From positions 1 through 27,046 of IMG/VR virus record IMGVR_UViG_3300028025_000998: DNA of 27,046 nt; one strand, given 5' to 3'. The notes under the pieces are model-generated. The model saw only the letters and a program-made list of their open reading frames with translations. It was not told the origin of the DNA and did no database searches. Below, piece by piece: positions 11,070 to 19,632 of the stretch (positions within the stretch are counted from its first letter, which is position 1; each line of letters opens with the position of its first letter). Made by a program: the position numbers and the translations under genes. The stretch comes from a virus.

Positions 11070-11275
11070 TTGCCTAACCAATGATTAGCTATAAATGTTA
11101 TAAAGCCACCGATAGCAGAAGCGATTGCCATACCTGCCCAGAAGCCACCTTTAGACTTGTTTGCAAGCTCTAGGAGTAATTTAATATCCACTTCTAAACT
11201 ATCTACTTTATGTTCTAAATTTTGTACTTGGGCAATAAGTTTGCCATACTGTATTGGGTCAATTTCGTTGCTCAT
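11066..11275 (-). CDS. Small coiled-coil plus transmembrane protein, lysis-associated
   Basis: The 69-aa protein starts MSNEIDPIQYGKLIAQVQNL and has a heptad-like segment 'LEHKVDSLEVDIKLLLELA', then one hydrophobic helix FWAGMAIASAIGGFITFIAN near the C-terminus. The N-terminal coil plus C-terminal transmembrane helix is the layout of XhlA-like and other small phage lysis proteins. AAAGG lies 7 nt upstream of the start. It is the first gene of the lysis-type group on this strand and is coupled to the SprT-like gene. Confidence 0.65.
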   Translation of the reverse strand: MSNEIDPIQYGKLIAQVQNLEHKVDSLEVDIKLLLELANKSKGGFWAGMAIASAIGGFITFIANHWLGK

Positions 11276-11285
11276 TAATAAACCT

Positions 11286-12908
11286 TTATCTTTGATTTTG
11301 ATACATCTTATCTAGTTGTTGTAAGTACAAATCTGGCTCTAATAAACTTTGAGCTTCTTGTACCTTCTTAAGTTGAACTCCTGCTTTAGCAGTTAAGTCA
11401 ATAGGTGTACCATATCTAGCTACCTTACCACCAGCTGTAGTTAATAACCCAGTAATTTTAGGAGATGTAATACCAATACCTAATGCTGTTGCAGGTGTTA
11501 ATCCAGCACCGCCAAATAAAACGTTAGCAATGCCAGCACCACCACCCAATGTACCAAGAAGATTTTTTGGTTCATAAGATTTCATTGAAGCACCAGCTAT
11601 TTCAGTTGATAAATCAATGCCAGTAGCTTTTTGCATTTTATCTGCAAGTGATAATTTAACACCAGTTTCATCACGAGTAGTTCTTAATAATTTTCTTAAT
11701 GCTGTTTCTTTAGATGCTCTGTTTCCACCAAGAAGACCTCTATCAATATCTCTAATAGTTTCAATAGCGTTTTCATAATCTGACATTGCTTTTTGATATT
11801 CTGGAACTTCTTTGACTAGATAATTTTTAACTCCATTACGAGTTGTATCTATAATCCTTTGTGCTTGAGTCATATTTGGATTTTCTGGATACACAGCATC
11901 TATTCTTTGTTTTAAAAAGTCTAGACCAGCTGCTGTATGAAGATTTGGTTTTGACTCCCAAGTATTAAGAATTTTTTCTACTTCATCAATAGCTGCTAAT
12001 TCTTTTTCACCAACACTTACTTGACCTCTGTATGTGATAGATCTTTTAGCATTATCAAAAGCCTCTCTAATTGGAGTAAAGTCTAATCTAGCTGGACTTG
12101 CAGCCCATCCAGTATCTGTAGTTTTAAATGGACTAGATTTTTTAGCTGTTGAATATTGAAGGTTTTTTTGTGCAATCATTTCTTGTAAACCAGCTTTTGC
12201 TTTATTCAATATATCTATTGATTCTGTTTTGCCTACAATTTGATTGATTGCTTTATCTACACCAGCTTTAGATGCTTCATATACTTTTTTGATTGTCTCA
12301 CCACCAACACCAGTTGTTAATCCTAGTACTGGAGGAAGACCAGCTTCCAATGCTTTGCCGCCAAGATATAATGGATCTGTAAATTTAGATAATTCTGAAA
12401 ATCCTACTGCAGGAGTAGTAACTTGTTTATCTGTAAATGGAATTTTTCCTGTAGCAGATGGAATTTTATATGGTACAGCTTTAGATGCAATACCAGCACC
12501 AGTAGATATATCAAGCAATGCTTCTACAGGTCTTTCTTGAGCATATTGTTTAAATGATTCTGCACTTTGGTATGGTGCTGCAAATGATCTAAACATTTCT
12601 TCTTGTCTAGATACTGGCATTTTTTCCAATACTTTTTCTGGCGAATACATTTGACCTAAACTTTTTCTTGCTGCTGCTTGTGCACCACCAGCAAGAGTTT
12701 CACCAGCTGCATAGCCAACTTGTGGTGCGTTAGTAATAACATTATAACCACCACGCAATATATCTAATAAGTTTTGAGGTATATTTGCACCAGCTTGTAA
12801 AAAAGAAAAGTCCGTTGGAACATCAGCTACAGCCCCTGCTTTTAAAGGACCTGCTGTAGTAACATCTGGAACTTTATTATTTGTTAACTTATATAAATCA
12901 TCAGCCAT
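11286..12908 (-). CDS. Large inner-virion / DNA-ejection-type protein
   Basis: The ATG at 12908 is favoured over the adjacent ATG at 12911 because AGGA then lies 6 nt away; the product has 540 aa. It has Ala/Gly-rich amphipathic stretches near the start and end (for example GYAAGETLAGGAQAAARKSL, and a glycine-rich hydrophobic segment 'GGGAGIANVLFGGAGLTPAT'), separated by long charged helices. No enzyme motif is seen. Proteins of this size and composition downstream of tail genes in podoviruses are typically internal or ejected proteins that help DNA cross the cell envelope. The assignment is by composition and order. Confidence 0.5.
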   Translation of the reverse strand: MADDLYKLTNNKVPDVTTAGPLKAGAVADVPTDFSFLQAGANIPQNLLDILRGGYNVITNAPQVGYAAGETLAGGAQAAARKSLGQMYSPEKVLEKMPVSRQEEMFRSFAAPYQSAESFKQYAQERPVEALLDISTGAGIASKAVPYKIPSATGKIPFTDKQVTTPAVGFSELSKFTDPLYLGGKALEAGLPPVLGLTTGVGGETIKKVYEASKAGVDKAINQIVGKTESIDILNKAKAGLQEMIAQKNLQYSTAKKSSPFKTTDTGWAASPARLDFTPIREAFDNAKRSITYRGQVSVGEKELAAIDEVEKILNTWESKPNLHTAAGLDFLKQRIDAVYPENPNMTQAQRIIDTTRNGVKNYLVKEVPEYQKAMSDYENAIETIRDIDRGLLGGNRASKETALRKLLRTTRDETGVKLSLADKMQKATGIDLSTEIAGASMKSYEPKNLLGTLGGGAGIANVLFGGAGLTPATALGIGITSPKITGLLTTAGGKVARYGTPIDLTAKAGVQLKKVQEAQSLLEPDLYLQQLDKMYQNQR

Positions 12909-12916
12909 CATTTATC

Positions 12917-14437
12917 CTAGAAATAATATAGTTCGTTATTCATAATATAATACTGTGCATTTGGATCTAATCCAGCAGCTTTAGCTGGGAAACGTTTTTT
13001 GATATATGGATTTGCACCAGAGTATACTTTTATTTCACCTTTATCTGTTTTTACTTTTGTTTCTAATGGTAAAAACTCTGATTTAGGAAATTGAAAATCA
13101 TTACCATAATCATTAGTATATCCTTGATTAATGTTAGCTTTAGCTGTTTGAATAGTTTGTAATAATTCAAGAACTACACGCTTTCCCTCTTCTGGTGGAA
13201 GACCTAATTTAATTTTATTTAGAGATGCAATAATTCTTTCACCTTCTTTTTCTGACAACTGACCAGTTCCAGCTGAACCTTGAGGTGATAATGCTTTGAG
13301 TGATTTTAACTCATTAACTAAAGCAGCACCTTCTGTACTTGTAATAAGATTATTAATCTTAAATGCAGCTGTGCCTTCAATACCAGCACGTTTTGTTGCT
13401 AAAGGTCCAAATGCATTATCAAAATCTTTATCAGTAATAATATCATAAACTGTTTTTTCAAATTTATTTAAACTGGTAAATGAGTCAGTTAATCTTTTTT
13501 GAATTTCACCTTGATTGTCTAATAATTGTTGTCTTGCTACAGGTGATACATTAGGTCTGTTTACAAAAGGAATATTAGATACTGTTTTTGCAGAAGGGGT
13601 TGGTGTAGTAGTAGTATTTGTTTGTGGTGCTTTTGTGCTGTTTACTGCAGGTTGAGTAACTTGATCTTGTTTTGTTGCTTGTGGTGCTTGTGTAACATCT
13701 TGTTGAGGAACAACTTGATTTGCTTGTGGCACATTTTGATTTTGTGCAGCTGATCTTTTTATTCTGTCAGCTTTAATTTGTGCAACAATAGCATCTGGAG
13801 ATGGTAATTTATCAAGAGGTATAATAGTTTGTTTTGCTTGAAACTCTGCTCTTGGAACAGCTAATTTTGCTCTTTCTGTTGATGAGAAATTGATCGCATC
13901 TTTTGCAACACGCAAATCCGCCATATCTTGTGCAGATGGGTTTTGAAAATTAATACCAAGTTCTTGCATAATATTAATATCTTGTTTATCAAATTCTGGA
14001 AGAGGTCTAAATCTTTGTTGTGTTTTTTGTAATCTCTCTAATGTACCTTTTGCATCAACAAAATAAGCATTAGCTAAATCTGGATTATTTTTAATTGCAT
14101 CCGCAAGACCAGCTTCAAATCTTTCTTTTTCTTTTAAATTATATTGACCTAATTTAAGGTCTTGCATCATTTTATTTAATTCACCAGTAGTCATGTAGTT
14201 TTTTAATGCAGTATCAACTGGAGCTTGTCTACCACCTACACCGCCAGTATATGCACCTAATATAGCCCCAAGTGGACCTTTATTATAATTTGATGCTAAA
14301 CCAGTAGCTACACCAATTCCAGTGCCTATTAATTGTTGTTGTCTTAGTTTTTCCTGTTCATCTGTTGTAAGCATGCCAGTAACTGGATTTTGTCTTGTTA
14401 AGAAAAAACTATCTAATAATCCTTGTATATCTGCCAT
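12917..14437 (-). CDS. Virion protein with Q/T-rich linker, likely internal
   Basis: The 506-aa protein starts MADIQGLLDSFFLTRQNPVT, has a glycine/alanine-rich membrane-like segment near residues 36-70 (GTGIGVATGLASNYNKGPLG), and helical regions up to about 225. A low-complexity linker rich in Gln, Thr, Pro and Asn follows (about 230-285), then a helical C-terminal domain. AGGATAACAAA precedes the start. It lies between two other Ala/Gly-rich virion-type genes. A role as an inner core or ejection protein is inferred from context; no catalytic motif is seen. Confidence 0.5.
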   Translation of the reverse strand: MADIQGLLDSFFLTRQNPVTGMLTTDEQEKLRQQQLIGTGIGVATGLASNYNKGPLGAILGAYTGGVGGRQAPVDTALKNYMTTGELNKMMQDLKLGQYNLKEKERFEAGLADAIKNNPDLANAYFVDAKGTLERLQKTQQRFRPLPEFDKQDINIMQELGINFQNPSAQDMADLRVAKDAINFSSTERAKLAVPRAEFQAKQTIIPLDKLPSPDAIVAQIKADRIKRSAAQNQNVPQANQVVPQQDVTQAPQATKQDQVTQPAVNSTKAPQTNTTTTPTPSAKTVSNIPFVNRPNVSPVARQQLLDNQGEIQKRLTDSFTSLNKFEKTVYDIITDKDFDNAFGPLATKRAGIEGTAAFKINNLITSTEGAALVNELKSLKALSPQGSAGTGQLSEKEGERIIASLNKIKLGLPPEEGKRVVLELLQTIQTAKANINQGYTNDYGNDFQFPKSEFLPLETKVKTDKGEIKVYSGANPYIKKRFPAKAAGLDPNAQYYIMNNELYYF

Positions 14438-14441
14438 TTTG

Positions 14442-15257
14442 TTATCCTATTAATGATTGGTAAAATTGACCAATTCTTCGTTCATCTTCGTCATTTAATC
14501 TTGCTTGTGATGCTATTTGACCTATTTTACCTTTAGCAACCTCTTCTCTTGATAATCCATAACTAGGGGCTGCTGCAATAACAGATGAAGGGTCAAATTG
14601 AGGTCTTTGAATAGGTTGAGCTCCTCTAGCAACAGCATCGTTTAATTCTTTTTGTTTATTTTGTTCAGTTTGAGCAGATAAACCTGAAAGAGTGTTAGCA
14701 CCGCCTAATAGTGTCATAGGGTTTTCTTTACCATACGAAAATGCACTTGAACCTAAATCAGAAATTCTTTCACCAAATGTTAGTGGTGTATCTACAGCAA
14801 GTCTTCTAGGGTCTATTGTTAATGGATTAATCTCTCCAAAACTGTTTACAGGTACGTTAGTATATGGTGCAATGTTTATACCTTGACCACCTGCTGGTAA
14901 ATTTGTACCGCCAAAATTAGTGCCTATATCTTTAAAGTTAATACTAGCACCGCCACCACCTGATACAGTTGTTGGAAGTGATGTATTAAATGCTTGATTC
15001 AATGCTACGTCATCTGCAACGTCTAATGCTAATGCAGGATTTACAGCTGTAGAGCCTAGCTGAACGCCAGCACCAGTAGCAGTTGGAGCAACAGATGACA
15101 AAAGACCACCTTCTGTAAAGCCACTACCAAAGCCACCAGCACCACCAAATGCACCACCTGTAGCACCACCAAGTAAAGCACCTGTAAATGGGCTTTTACC
15201 CATAGCTGCAGAGCTTATAGCACCTAAACCAGCACCAATTAATACAGCCTGTCCCAT
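14442..15257 (-). CDS. Glycine-rich virion-type protein
   Basis: The 271-aa protein begins MGQAVLIGAGLGAISSAAMG and is exceptionally rich in Gly and Ala in its first 60 residues, with a pattern able to form membrane-inserting helices. A short helical C-terminal part (SREEVAKGKIGQIASQARLN) follows. GGAAAGGT precedes the start. The composition and neighbourhood suggest an ejected or inner tail protein. No family is recognised. Confidence 0.5.
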   Translation of the reverse strand: MGQAVLIGAGLGAISSAAMGKSPFTGALLGGATGGAFGGAGGFGSGFTEGGLLSSVAPTATGAGVQLGSTAVNPALALDVADDVALNQAFNTSLPTTVSGGGGASINFKDIGTNFGGTNLPAGGQGINIAPYTNVPVNSFGEINPLTIDPRRLAVDTPLTFGERISDLGSSAFSYGKENPMTLLGGANTLSGLSAQTEQNKQKELNDAVARGAQPIQRPQFDPSSVIAAAPSYGLSREEVAKGKIGQIASQARLNDEDERRIGQFYQSLIG

Positions 15258-15258
15258 G

Positions 15259-16371
15259 TTAGACCTTTCCTGCTAAATAGCAGATTGGTTCAATAATAGC
15301 ACGATATAAACGACCTAGTGGGTCACGTTTTTTACCACGCATTTCTTTCCATAAGTCAGCAGTTCTATGTCTAGCAATATGTTCTGAAACTTTACGAACA
15401 AGTTTACGAGCAAATGTTTGTTTATCACTAAATGCAAATGCAACAACTGGCAAGAATAATTTATGGTATCCTTTTTCAATTGTTTTAGCATTAGGCATTG
15501 TAGCTGAATGTTGTAACCAGATAGCTTGACGGAATGAACCAAAGCCATAAGCCTCATTCATAGCTGTACATACTATCTTGCCACCAGATTGTGTAGTTGT
15601 AGATACTGAACCTGTAGGAGCACCATAAGCAGCACCAAGATAAGCAGATAGTTTTTGATATGGTTTATTTTGTTCAAAGTTAAATCTATCAATGTCAGCT
15701 TGTAATGCAGTTTTTTGGTAGTCTTCTTGAGTCTTACCTACATTCATTAATTGTTGAATGTCTTGGTAATCAGCAGCAGCCATGTTAGGTGCGTTAAATG
15801 CAGCTTGTTGTTGCAATGCACGTTCATTAGCATAGTTTTGTGCAGCCAATTCTCCATATTTGTTAGACAATGTATTAGCTAAAGTATTAGCAGCACGATT
15901 TTGAATGTCAGCAGATACACCAGATCCATAACGACCAGCTCTAGATGCACCAGATTGTGCAGCCATAATAGCATCATTATAGTTTTGTGTAGCACCTTGT
16001 GCAGCACCTTGCAAAGCCTGTGAAAAATAAGGATTACCAGCAGATAAAAATTCACCACCTACTGTAGCACCTTGTTGTTGCTGTGCTTGAGAAAGTAATG
16101 GGCTTCCTGCCATAGCACGATTTTGAGCAGCTTCTAATGCAGATTGTGTTTGTGCAGATGGTCCGATATAAGTTTGACCAGCATAGTACTCTGGAGTAGA
16201 TGTTTGGTAAAGATCTTTAGCTTGTTCAAGACCGTATTTAACAAATGGTCTAACAGTAGGGTCTAATTGATTTTGAGTTTGAGACGAACCACCACCACCT
16301 GAACCTCCGCCATAAAATGTAAATGACTCTACTAAACCTGTAAGCCAATTAGATAAATTCAGTAATTTCAT
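15259..16371 (-). CDS. Podovirus-type virion protein with Gln/Ala-rich helical body
   Basis: The 370-aa protein has a 'GGGSGGGGSSQTQNQLDP' linker near its start, then 'VRPFVKYGLEQAKDLYQTSTPEYYAG' and a long Ala/Gln-rich helical body. A distinct C-terminal domain begins with 'CTAMNEAYGFGSFRQAIWL' and ends 'PLGRLYRAIIEPICYLAGK'. This combination occurs in structural proteins of marine podoviruses near the tail genes. The exact place in the particle is unknown; tail-tip or internal roles are possible. AAGGAAAGAAAT precedes the start. Confidence 0.55.
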   Translation of the reverse strand: MKLLNLSNWLTGLVESFTFYGGGSGGGGSSQTQNQLDPTVRPFVKYGLEQAKDLYQTSTPEYYAGQTYIGPSAQTQSALEAAQNRAMAGSPLLSQAQQQQGATVGGEFLSAGNPYFSQALQGAAQGATQNYNDAIMAAQSGASRAGRYGSGVSADIQNRAANTLANTLSNKYGELAAQNYANERALQQQAAFNAPNMAAADYQDIQQLMNVGKTQEDYQKTALQADIDRFNFEQNKPYQKLSAYLGAAYGAPTGSVSTTTQSGGKIVCTAMNEAYGFGSFRQAIWLQHSATMPNAKTIEKGYHKLFLPVVAFAFSDKQTFARKLVRKVSEHIARHRTADLWKEMRGKKRDPLGRLYRAIIEPICYLAGKV

Positions 16372-16381
16372 ATTTCTTTCC

Positions 16382-16780
16382 TTAAAGTATAAATTCCCAT
16401 GTTTGAGGTTTAAATCCTAATTCTCTGGCTCTACGTTCCCATCCTTTTCTTTGTGAAGAGAATGTAACTCTAGACTTGCCGCCTTGTTTTGCTATTGCTT
16501 GTATTTCTTGCCATGCTTGTTGAAATAGTGTATTGTCGTTAATAGTAGACCATGAAGCCCATACATGAAGCGTACTTCCTATAGGTTGTAATACTACAAA
16601 GCCTACTGGCTTGTTATCTACTATGCCAATAAACAACATAGAACGATTTTCGTAGCAATCACAATAAACATCTTCTACAATCCATTCTGTGTGACCTTTT
16701 GCACGAACCAACTCAAGACCATGTTTAACATAATCCCAATGTGAACGTAACTGGTCTTTAGGTATGTAATGTAAAATCAC
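16382..16780 (-). CDS. GNAT-fold-like virion-associated protein, GTG start
   Basis: The 132-aa protein starts with GTG, which overlaps the upstream stop as GTGA (16780-16777). It contains 'IVDNKPVGFVVLQPIGSTLHVWASW' and a helix near 'LFQQAWQEIQAIAKQGG', followed by 'WERRARELGFKPQTWEFIL'. The succession of strands with the ending 'ELGFkp…' resembles the acetyltransferase fold, and T7 gp13-like proteins in the same place have a similar look. The acetyl-CoA loop is not clear, so it may have a structural rather than an enzymatic role. Confidence 0.5.
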   Translation of the reverse strand: MILHYIPKDQLRSHWDYVKHGLELVRAKGHTEWIVEDVYCDCYENRSMLFIGIVDNKPVGFVVLQPIGSTLHVWASWSTINDNTLFQQAWQEIQAIAKQGGKSRVTFSSQRKGWERRARELGFKPQTWEFIL

Positions 16781-17556
16781 GCTACTATAATATATCCGTA
16801 TGTTTTGTCTGCTGTATCGTTTGCAAAATGTTTTAGTGTTGCACTACCTTTAGCTCTAGCACTTACATATACGTTAGTAGATGCTGAAGGTGATACATAA
16901 TTCATAGTTGTAATAAGTGATGCTGTAGTAGGTCTAGTAGGGCTTGTTCCTGCTGGTAAAAATTTTAAGCTAATTGCTGTACTTGTTGCAGACCAATATA
17001 TTTCTATATAGTCATTTGCAGCAAGCTCTAAAAAGTAATTCCATCCAGCAATAATATGTCCTTGTACACCACCATGACTATTTGGTACAGAAATAAAGCC
17101 TGTAGAACCTGTAACATCTGTTCCATTTTTTCTTAACCATACGCTAACATCATGTAATTGACTGTCTGTATTTATAAACTGTCCAGACCATTGCAAATTA
17201 TATGTACCAGTATTTCTTACATTCATTCTTGAACTATCAGACAAATACACACCATTAGAATAGTCTGTAGTATCTAATGTCATTGCATAAGCAGTTGTCG
17301 TAGATGCTATAGTTTGGTCAGCTAAACTTTGAAACGCACCATAAGGAACAGCATCACTACCAGCAGCAGCACTAATAGGTGTTAATAATATTATACTATT
17401 ATAACCTATACGTTCATCATATATTGTGGTAGTAGTAGCATTTCCTGTAGCTAAAGTAACTTCGCCTGTATTGTTACTTTTGCCTTCTACAAGGTTATTT
17501 ACTACCTCTGAAATAACTCTTGGTTCATCCCCAGCAGGATTTAACTTACGATACAT
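16777..17556 (-). CDS. Beta-rich tail/appendage protein
   Basis: The 259-aa protein begins MYRKLNPAGDEPRVISEVVN, a start typical of short-tailed phage appendage proteins. Its main domain reads as a jelly-roll: 'TGTYNLQWSGQFINTDS', 'VSVWLRKNGTDVTGS', 'GWNYFLELAANDYIEIYWS', resembling C1q-like modules used in virion decoration and receptor binding. The start overlaps the tail-hub gene stop (TAATG). No enzyme motif. The role is inferred from fold pattern and place. Confidence 0.55.
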   Translation of the reverse strand: MYRKLNPAGDEPRVISEVVNNLVEGKSNNTGEVTLATGNATTTTIYDERIGYNSIILLTPISAAAGSDAVPYGAFQSLADQTIASTTTAYAMTLDTTDYSNGVYLSDSSRMNVRNTGTYNLQWSGQFINTDSQLHDVSVWLRKNGTDVTGSTGFISVPNSHGGVQGHIIAGWNYFLELAANDYIEIYWSATSTAISLKFLPAGTSPTRPTTASLITTMNYVSPSASTNVYVSARAKGSATLKHFANDTADKTYGYIIVA

Positions 17557-19625
17557 TATCTTTCACCTTGTGGCATAATGTCAGCATCTATACTGATAAT
17601 GTTACTCCATGCTCCAGTAGGTGTTAAACTAATTCTATGGTATCTTCCAGAGCTTCTAAATGAACATCTGCCTTCAGATGAAGCTGATACTGTAGAGCCA
17701 AAGTTAGCATCATCTTGCAATAGTCTACGAGATGATACAGCAACGTCATAAGAACCATCTTGAACCTGTGCTCTTACTAGGTTAATAATTGAATTATAAC
17801 CTTGTTCTATGTCGCCAATAACAACATTAGCATTGGAATTAGAGCCAGTAAATGACACAATTTTGTCACCACGAACACCAGCAAATAAGAATTTACCACC
17901 AGCCCAATACCTATCATCTAAAGATATGGGTAAGTTTTCTGTGCCATTAGCATTACTCATAGCACGATTAGCTGCAATTGATACAGCCATATCTACTGCA
18001 GTACCTGTTCCAGAACCTACTCCAGTAGCTGTGAATAATACTCCTACAGAGCTTTCAGCAGCACCGATTGACACAAAGTTTGTAGAGCCTACAGATGTAA
18101 TAGTATATTGCTTACCTACCACAAAAGAACCTGCTGTGACTTTATAGTTAGCATCAATGCCTTCTAATGTTGTTCCAGTAGTAGCAATAGGTGCAATGTA
18201 ATTAACATCTGTTTCACATATAGTCCATTTTTTAACTAAAAAGTTGTAAACTAAAAGTGAACGACCACCAAAGATGTTAGGATAATTCCATACAATTACT
18301 TTACGAACTGGATCAATTGCAGCACTTATAGTGTCAATATTACCAATATCTAAATTTGAATAAAATGTTCTGTCTACCTTGTCTAGTCCAATAGGTGTAA
18401 TCATTTGACCGTCACATGAGTAGAAACCGTCAGATGATAGGAAGTATGTAATGCCACCATATTGAGCAACTGAATTGCCCTCTATACAACCCAATCCACG
18501 AGATATTACATCAAACTGAAAGAAGAATGGTGATCCAACATACGACATACGAACAATGGCTTTTTCCATAAGAATCAGACCAAATTCACCACCTGTAATT
18601 CCATGTATATCACCGCCATCGCTGATTATTTGGAAGTCAGATTGTGATGCAGCACCGCTTGTCCATCTGGATTCATTGTTTAAATCTGACCATTGAACTT
18701 TATTAGAAACACCGCCAGCACCTGCAGCTACTACAAAGTCACGAATAATTGCTAAATATGTTGCAGATGGTGCAGATGATGTGTATACATGAACATCACC
18801 ACTTGTAGTGCCAGATGTGCCATGAGTAAATGTAAATGTATTATAGTTAATTACAGTTCCTGTATCTGCTACACTTGTAATAGGGCTAGCTGTTGTTTTT
18901 GAATATGTAAATGTAGTTGAAGTAACTGCAGTAATTACATAAGTGCCATTAACAGCAGTATTAGTTGTAGCTGCAACATTAACAGTATTACCTACAGAAT
19001 AGTTATGGGCTACACTTGTTGTAATAGTGACTACTGTTCCAGTTGCTGCAACATTACTGATAGTTTTATCAGAGTTTGTAATAGTAAATGCACCGCTAGT
19101 AGCAGTACCAGTTATAAATGCTATGTTATATTCTTGACCAACAATAAACCCATGTGGTGTTGGTGTTGTAACTGTAACAGTTGTACCAGAACGAATATAC
19201 GTTCCATCTACATATATACCTAAATCTTCAAAATTAGTACCACTACTTAAATTGAAATATTGGATAGGTGTTGATATATCATTATTTGTAGCTAAAACTG
19301 CATCACCAAATTGCACAAATTGCCATTTATCAGACCCAGCATAATCAGCCGAATTTAGCTTTGATACATCATTAAGCACTCCAGTAGTAGAATTTAATTG
19401 AAATAAAGTGCTATTAGAACTAGCAAATATATAATTAACATTTCCAAATTTAGCTGGAAATACATTATTAAGCGTACTACTAGCTGCGTCAGATATATCA
19501 ACTGATGTAGGAAATGGTATGTATCCAAGAGTGGCAGCAACTACGTTTGTAGCTTCTTGCATACTGTTTACAGTAGTTGGTTGGTCTGGCAACCATTCAG
19601 TTAATGGAAATCTTTGTGTTGGCAT
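17556..19625 (-). CDS. P22 gp10-like tail hub/stabilisation protein with inserted beta modules
   Basis: The 689-aa protein starts MPTQRFPLTEWLPDQPTTVN and continues with 'FPAKFGNVNYIFASSNSTLFQ' and 'KWQFVQFGDAVLATN', the pattern of P22 gp10/T7 gp12-type proteins that close the tail. 'WSDLNNESRW', 'ISRGLGCIEGNSVAQYGG' and 'FLSSDGFYSCDG' match further conserved parts of this family. Two insertions are visible: one or two 'aHg-y-svGn-v' beta modules near residues 155-260, and a 'TAGSFVVG…FTATGVG' module near 495-545 that recurs in the next gene. These may be surface-exposed domains. Tail attachment and sealing are inferred from the family. Confidence 0.65.
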   Translation of the reverse strand: MPTQRFPLTEWLPDQPTTVNSMQEATNVVAATLGYIPFPTSVDISDAASSTLNNVFPAKFGNVNYIFASSNSTLFQLNSTTGVLNDVSKLNSADYAGSDKWQFVQFGDAVLATNNDISTPIQYFNLSSGTNFEDLGIYVDGTYIRSGTTVTVTTPTPHGFIVGQEYNIAFITGTATSGAFTITNSDKTISNVAATGTVVTITTSVAHNYSVGNTVNVAATTNTAVNGTYVITAVTSTTFTYSKTTASPITSVADTGTVINYNTFTFTHGTSGTTSGDVHVYTSSAPSATYLAIIRDFVVAAGAGGVSNKVQWSDLNNESRWTSGAASQSDFQIISDGGDIHGITGGEFGLILMEKAIVRMSYVGSPFFFQFDVISRGLGCIEGNSVAQYGGITYFLSSDGFYSCDGQMITPIGLDKVDRTFYSNLDIGNIDTISAAIDPVRKVIVWNYPNIFGGRSLLVYNFLVKKWTICETDVNYIAPIATTGTTLEGIDANYKVTAGSFVVGKQYTITSVGSTNFVSIGAAESSVGVLFTATGVGSGTGTAVDMAVSIAANRAMSNANGTENLPISLDDRYWAGGKFLFAGVRGDKIVSFTGSNSNANVVIGDIEQGYNSIINLVRAQVQDGSYDVAVSSRRLLQDDANFGSTVSASSEGRCSFRSSGRYHRISLTPTGAWSNIISIDADIMPQGER

Positions 19626-19632
19626 ATTTTAA

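Noticed and set aside
15315-15557. 80-codon minus-strand ORF within the 370-aa virion gene
   Set aside because: Alternate-frame shadow of the conserved C-terminal domain.
19005-19223. Plus-strand Cys-rich 72-codon ORF, looked like a metal-binding peptide
   Set aside because: The Cys and Ser content comes from antisense of ACA/GTA-type codons in the tail-hub gene.
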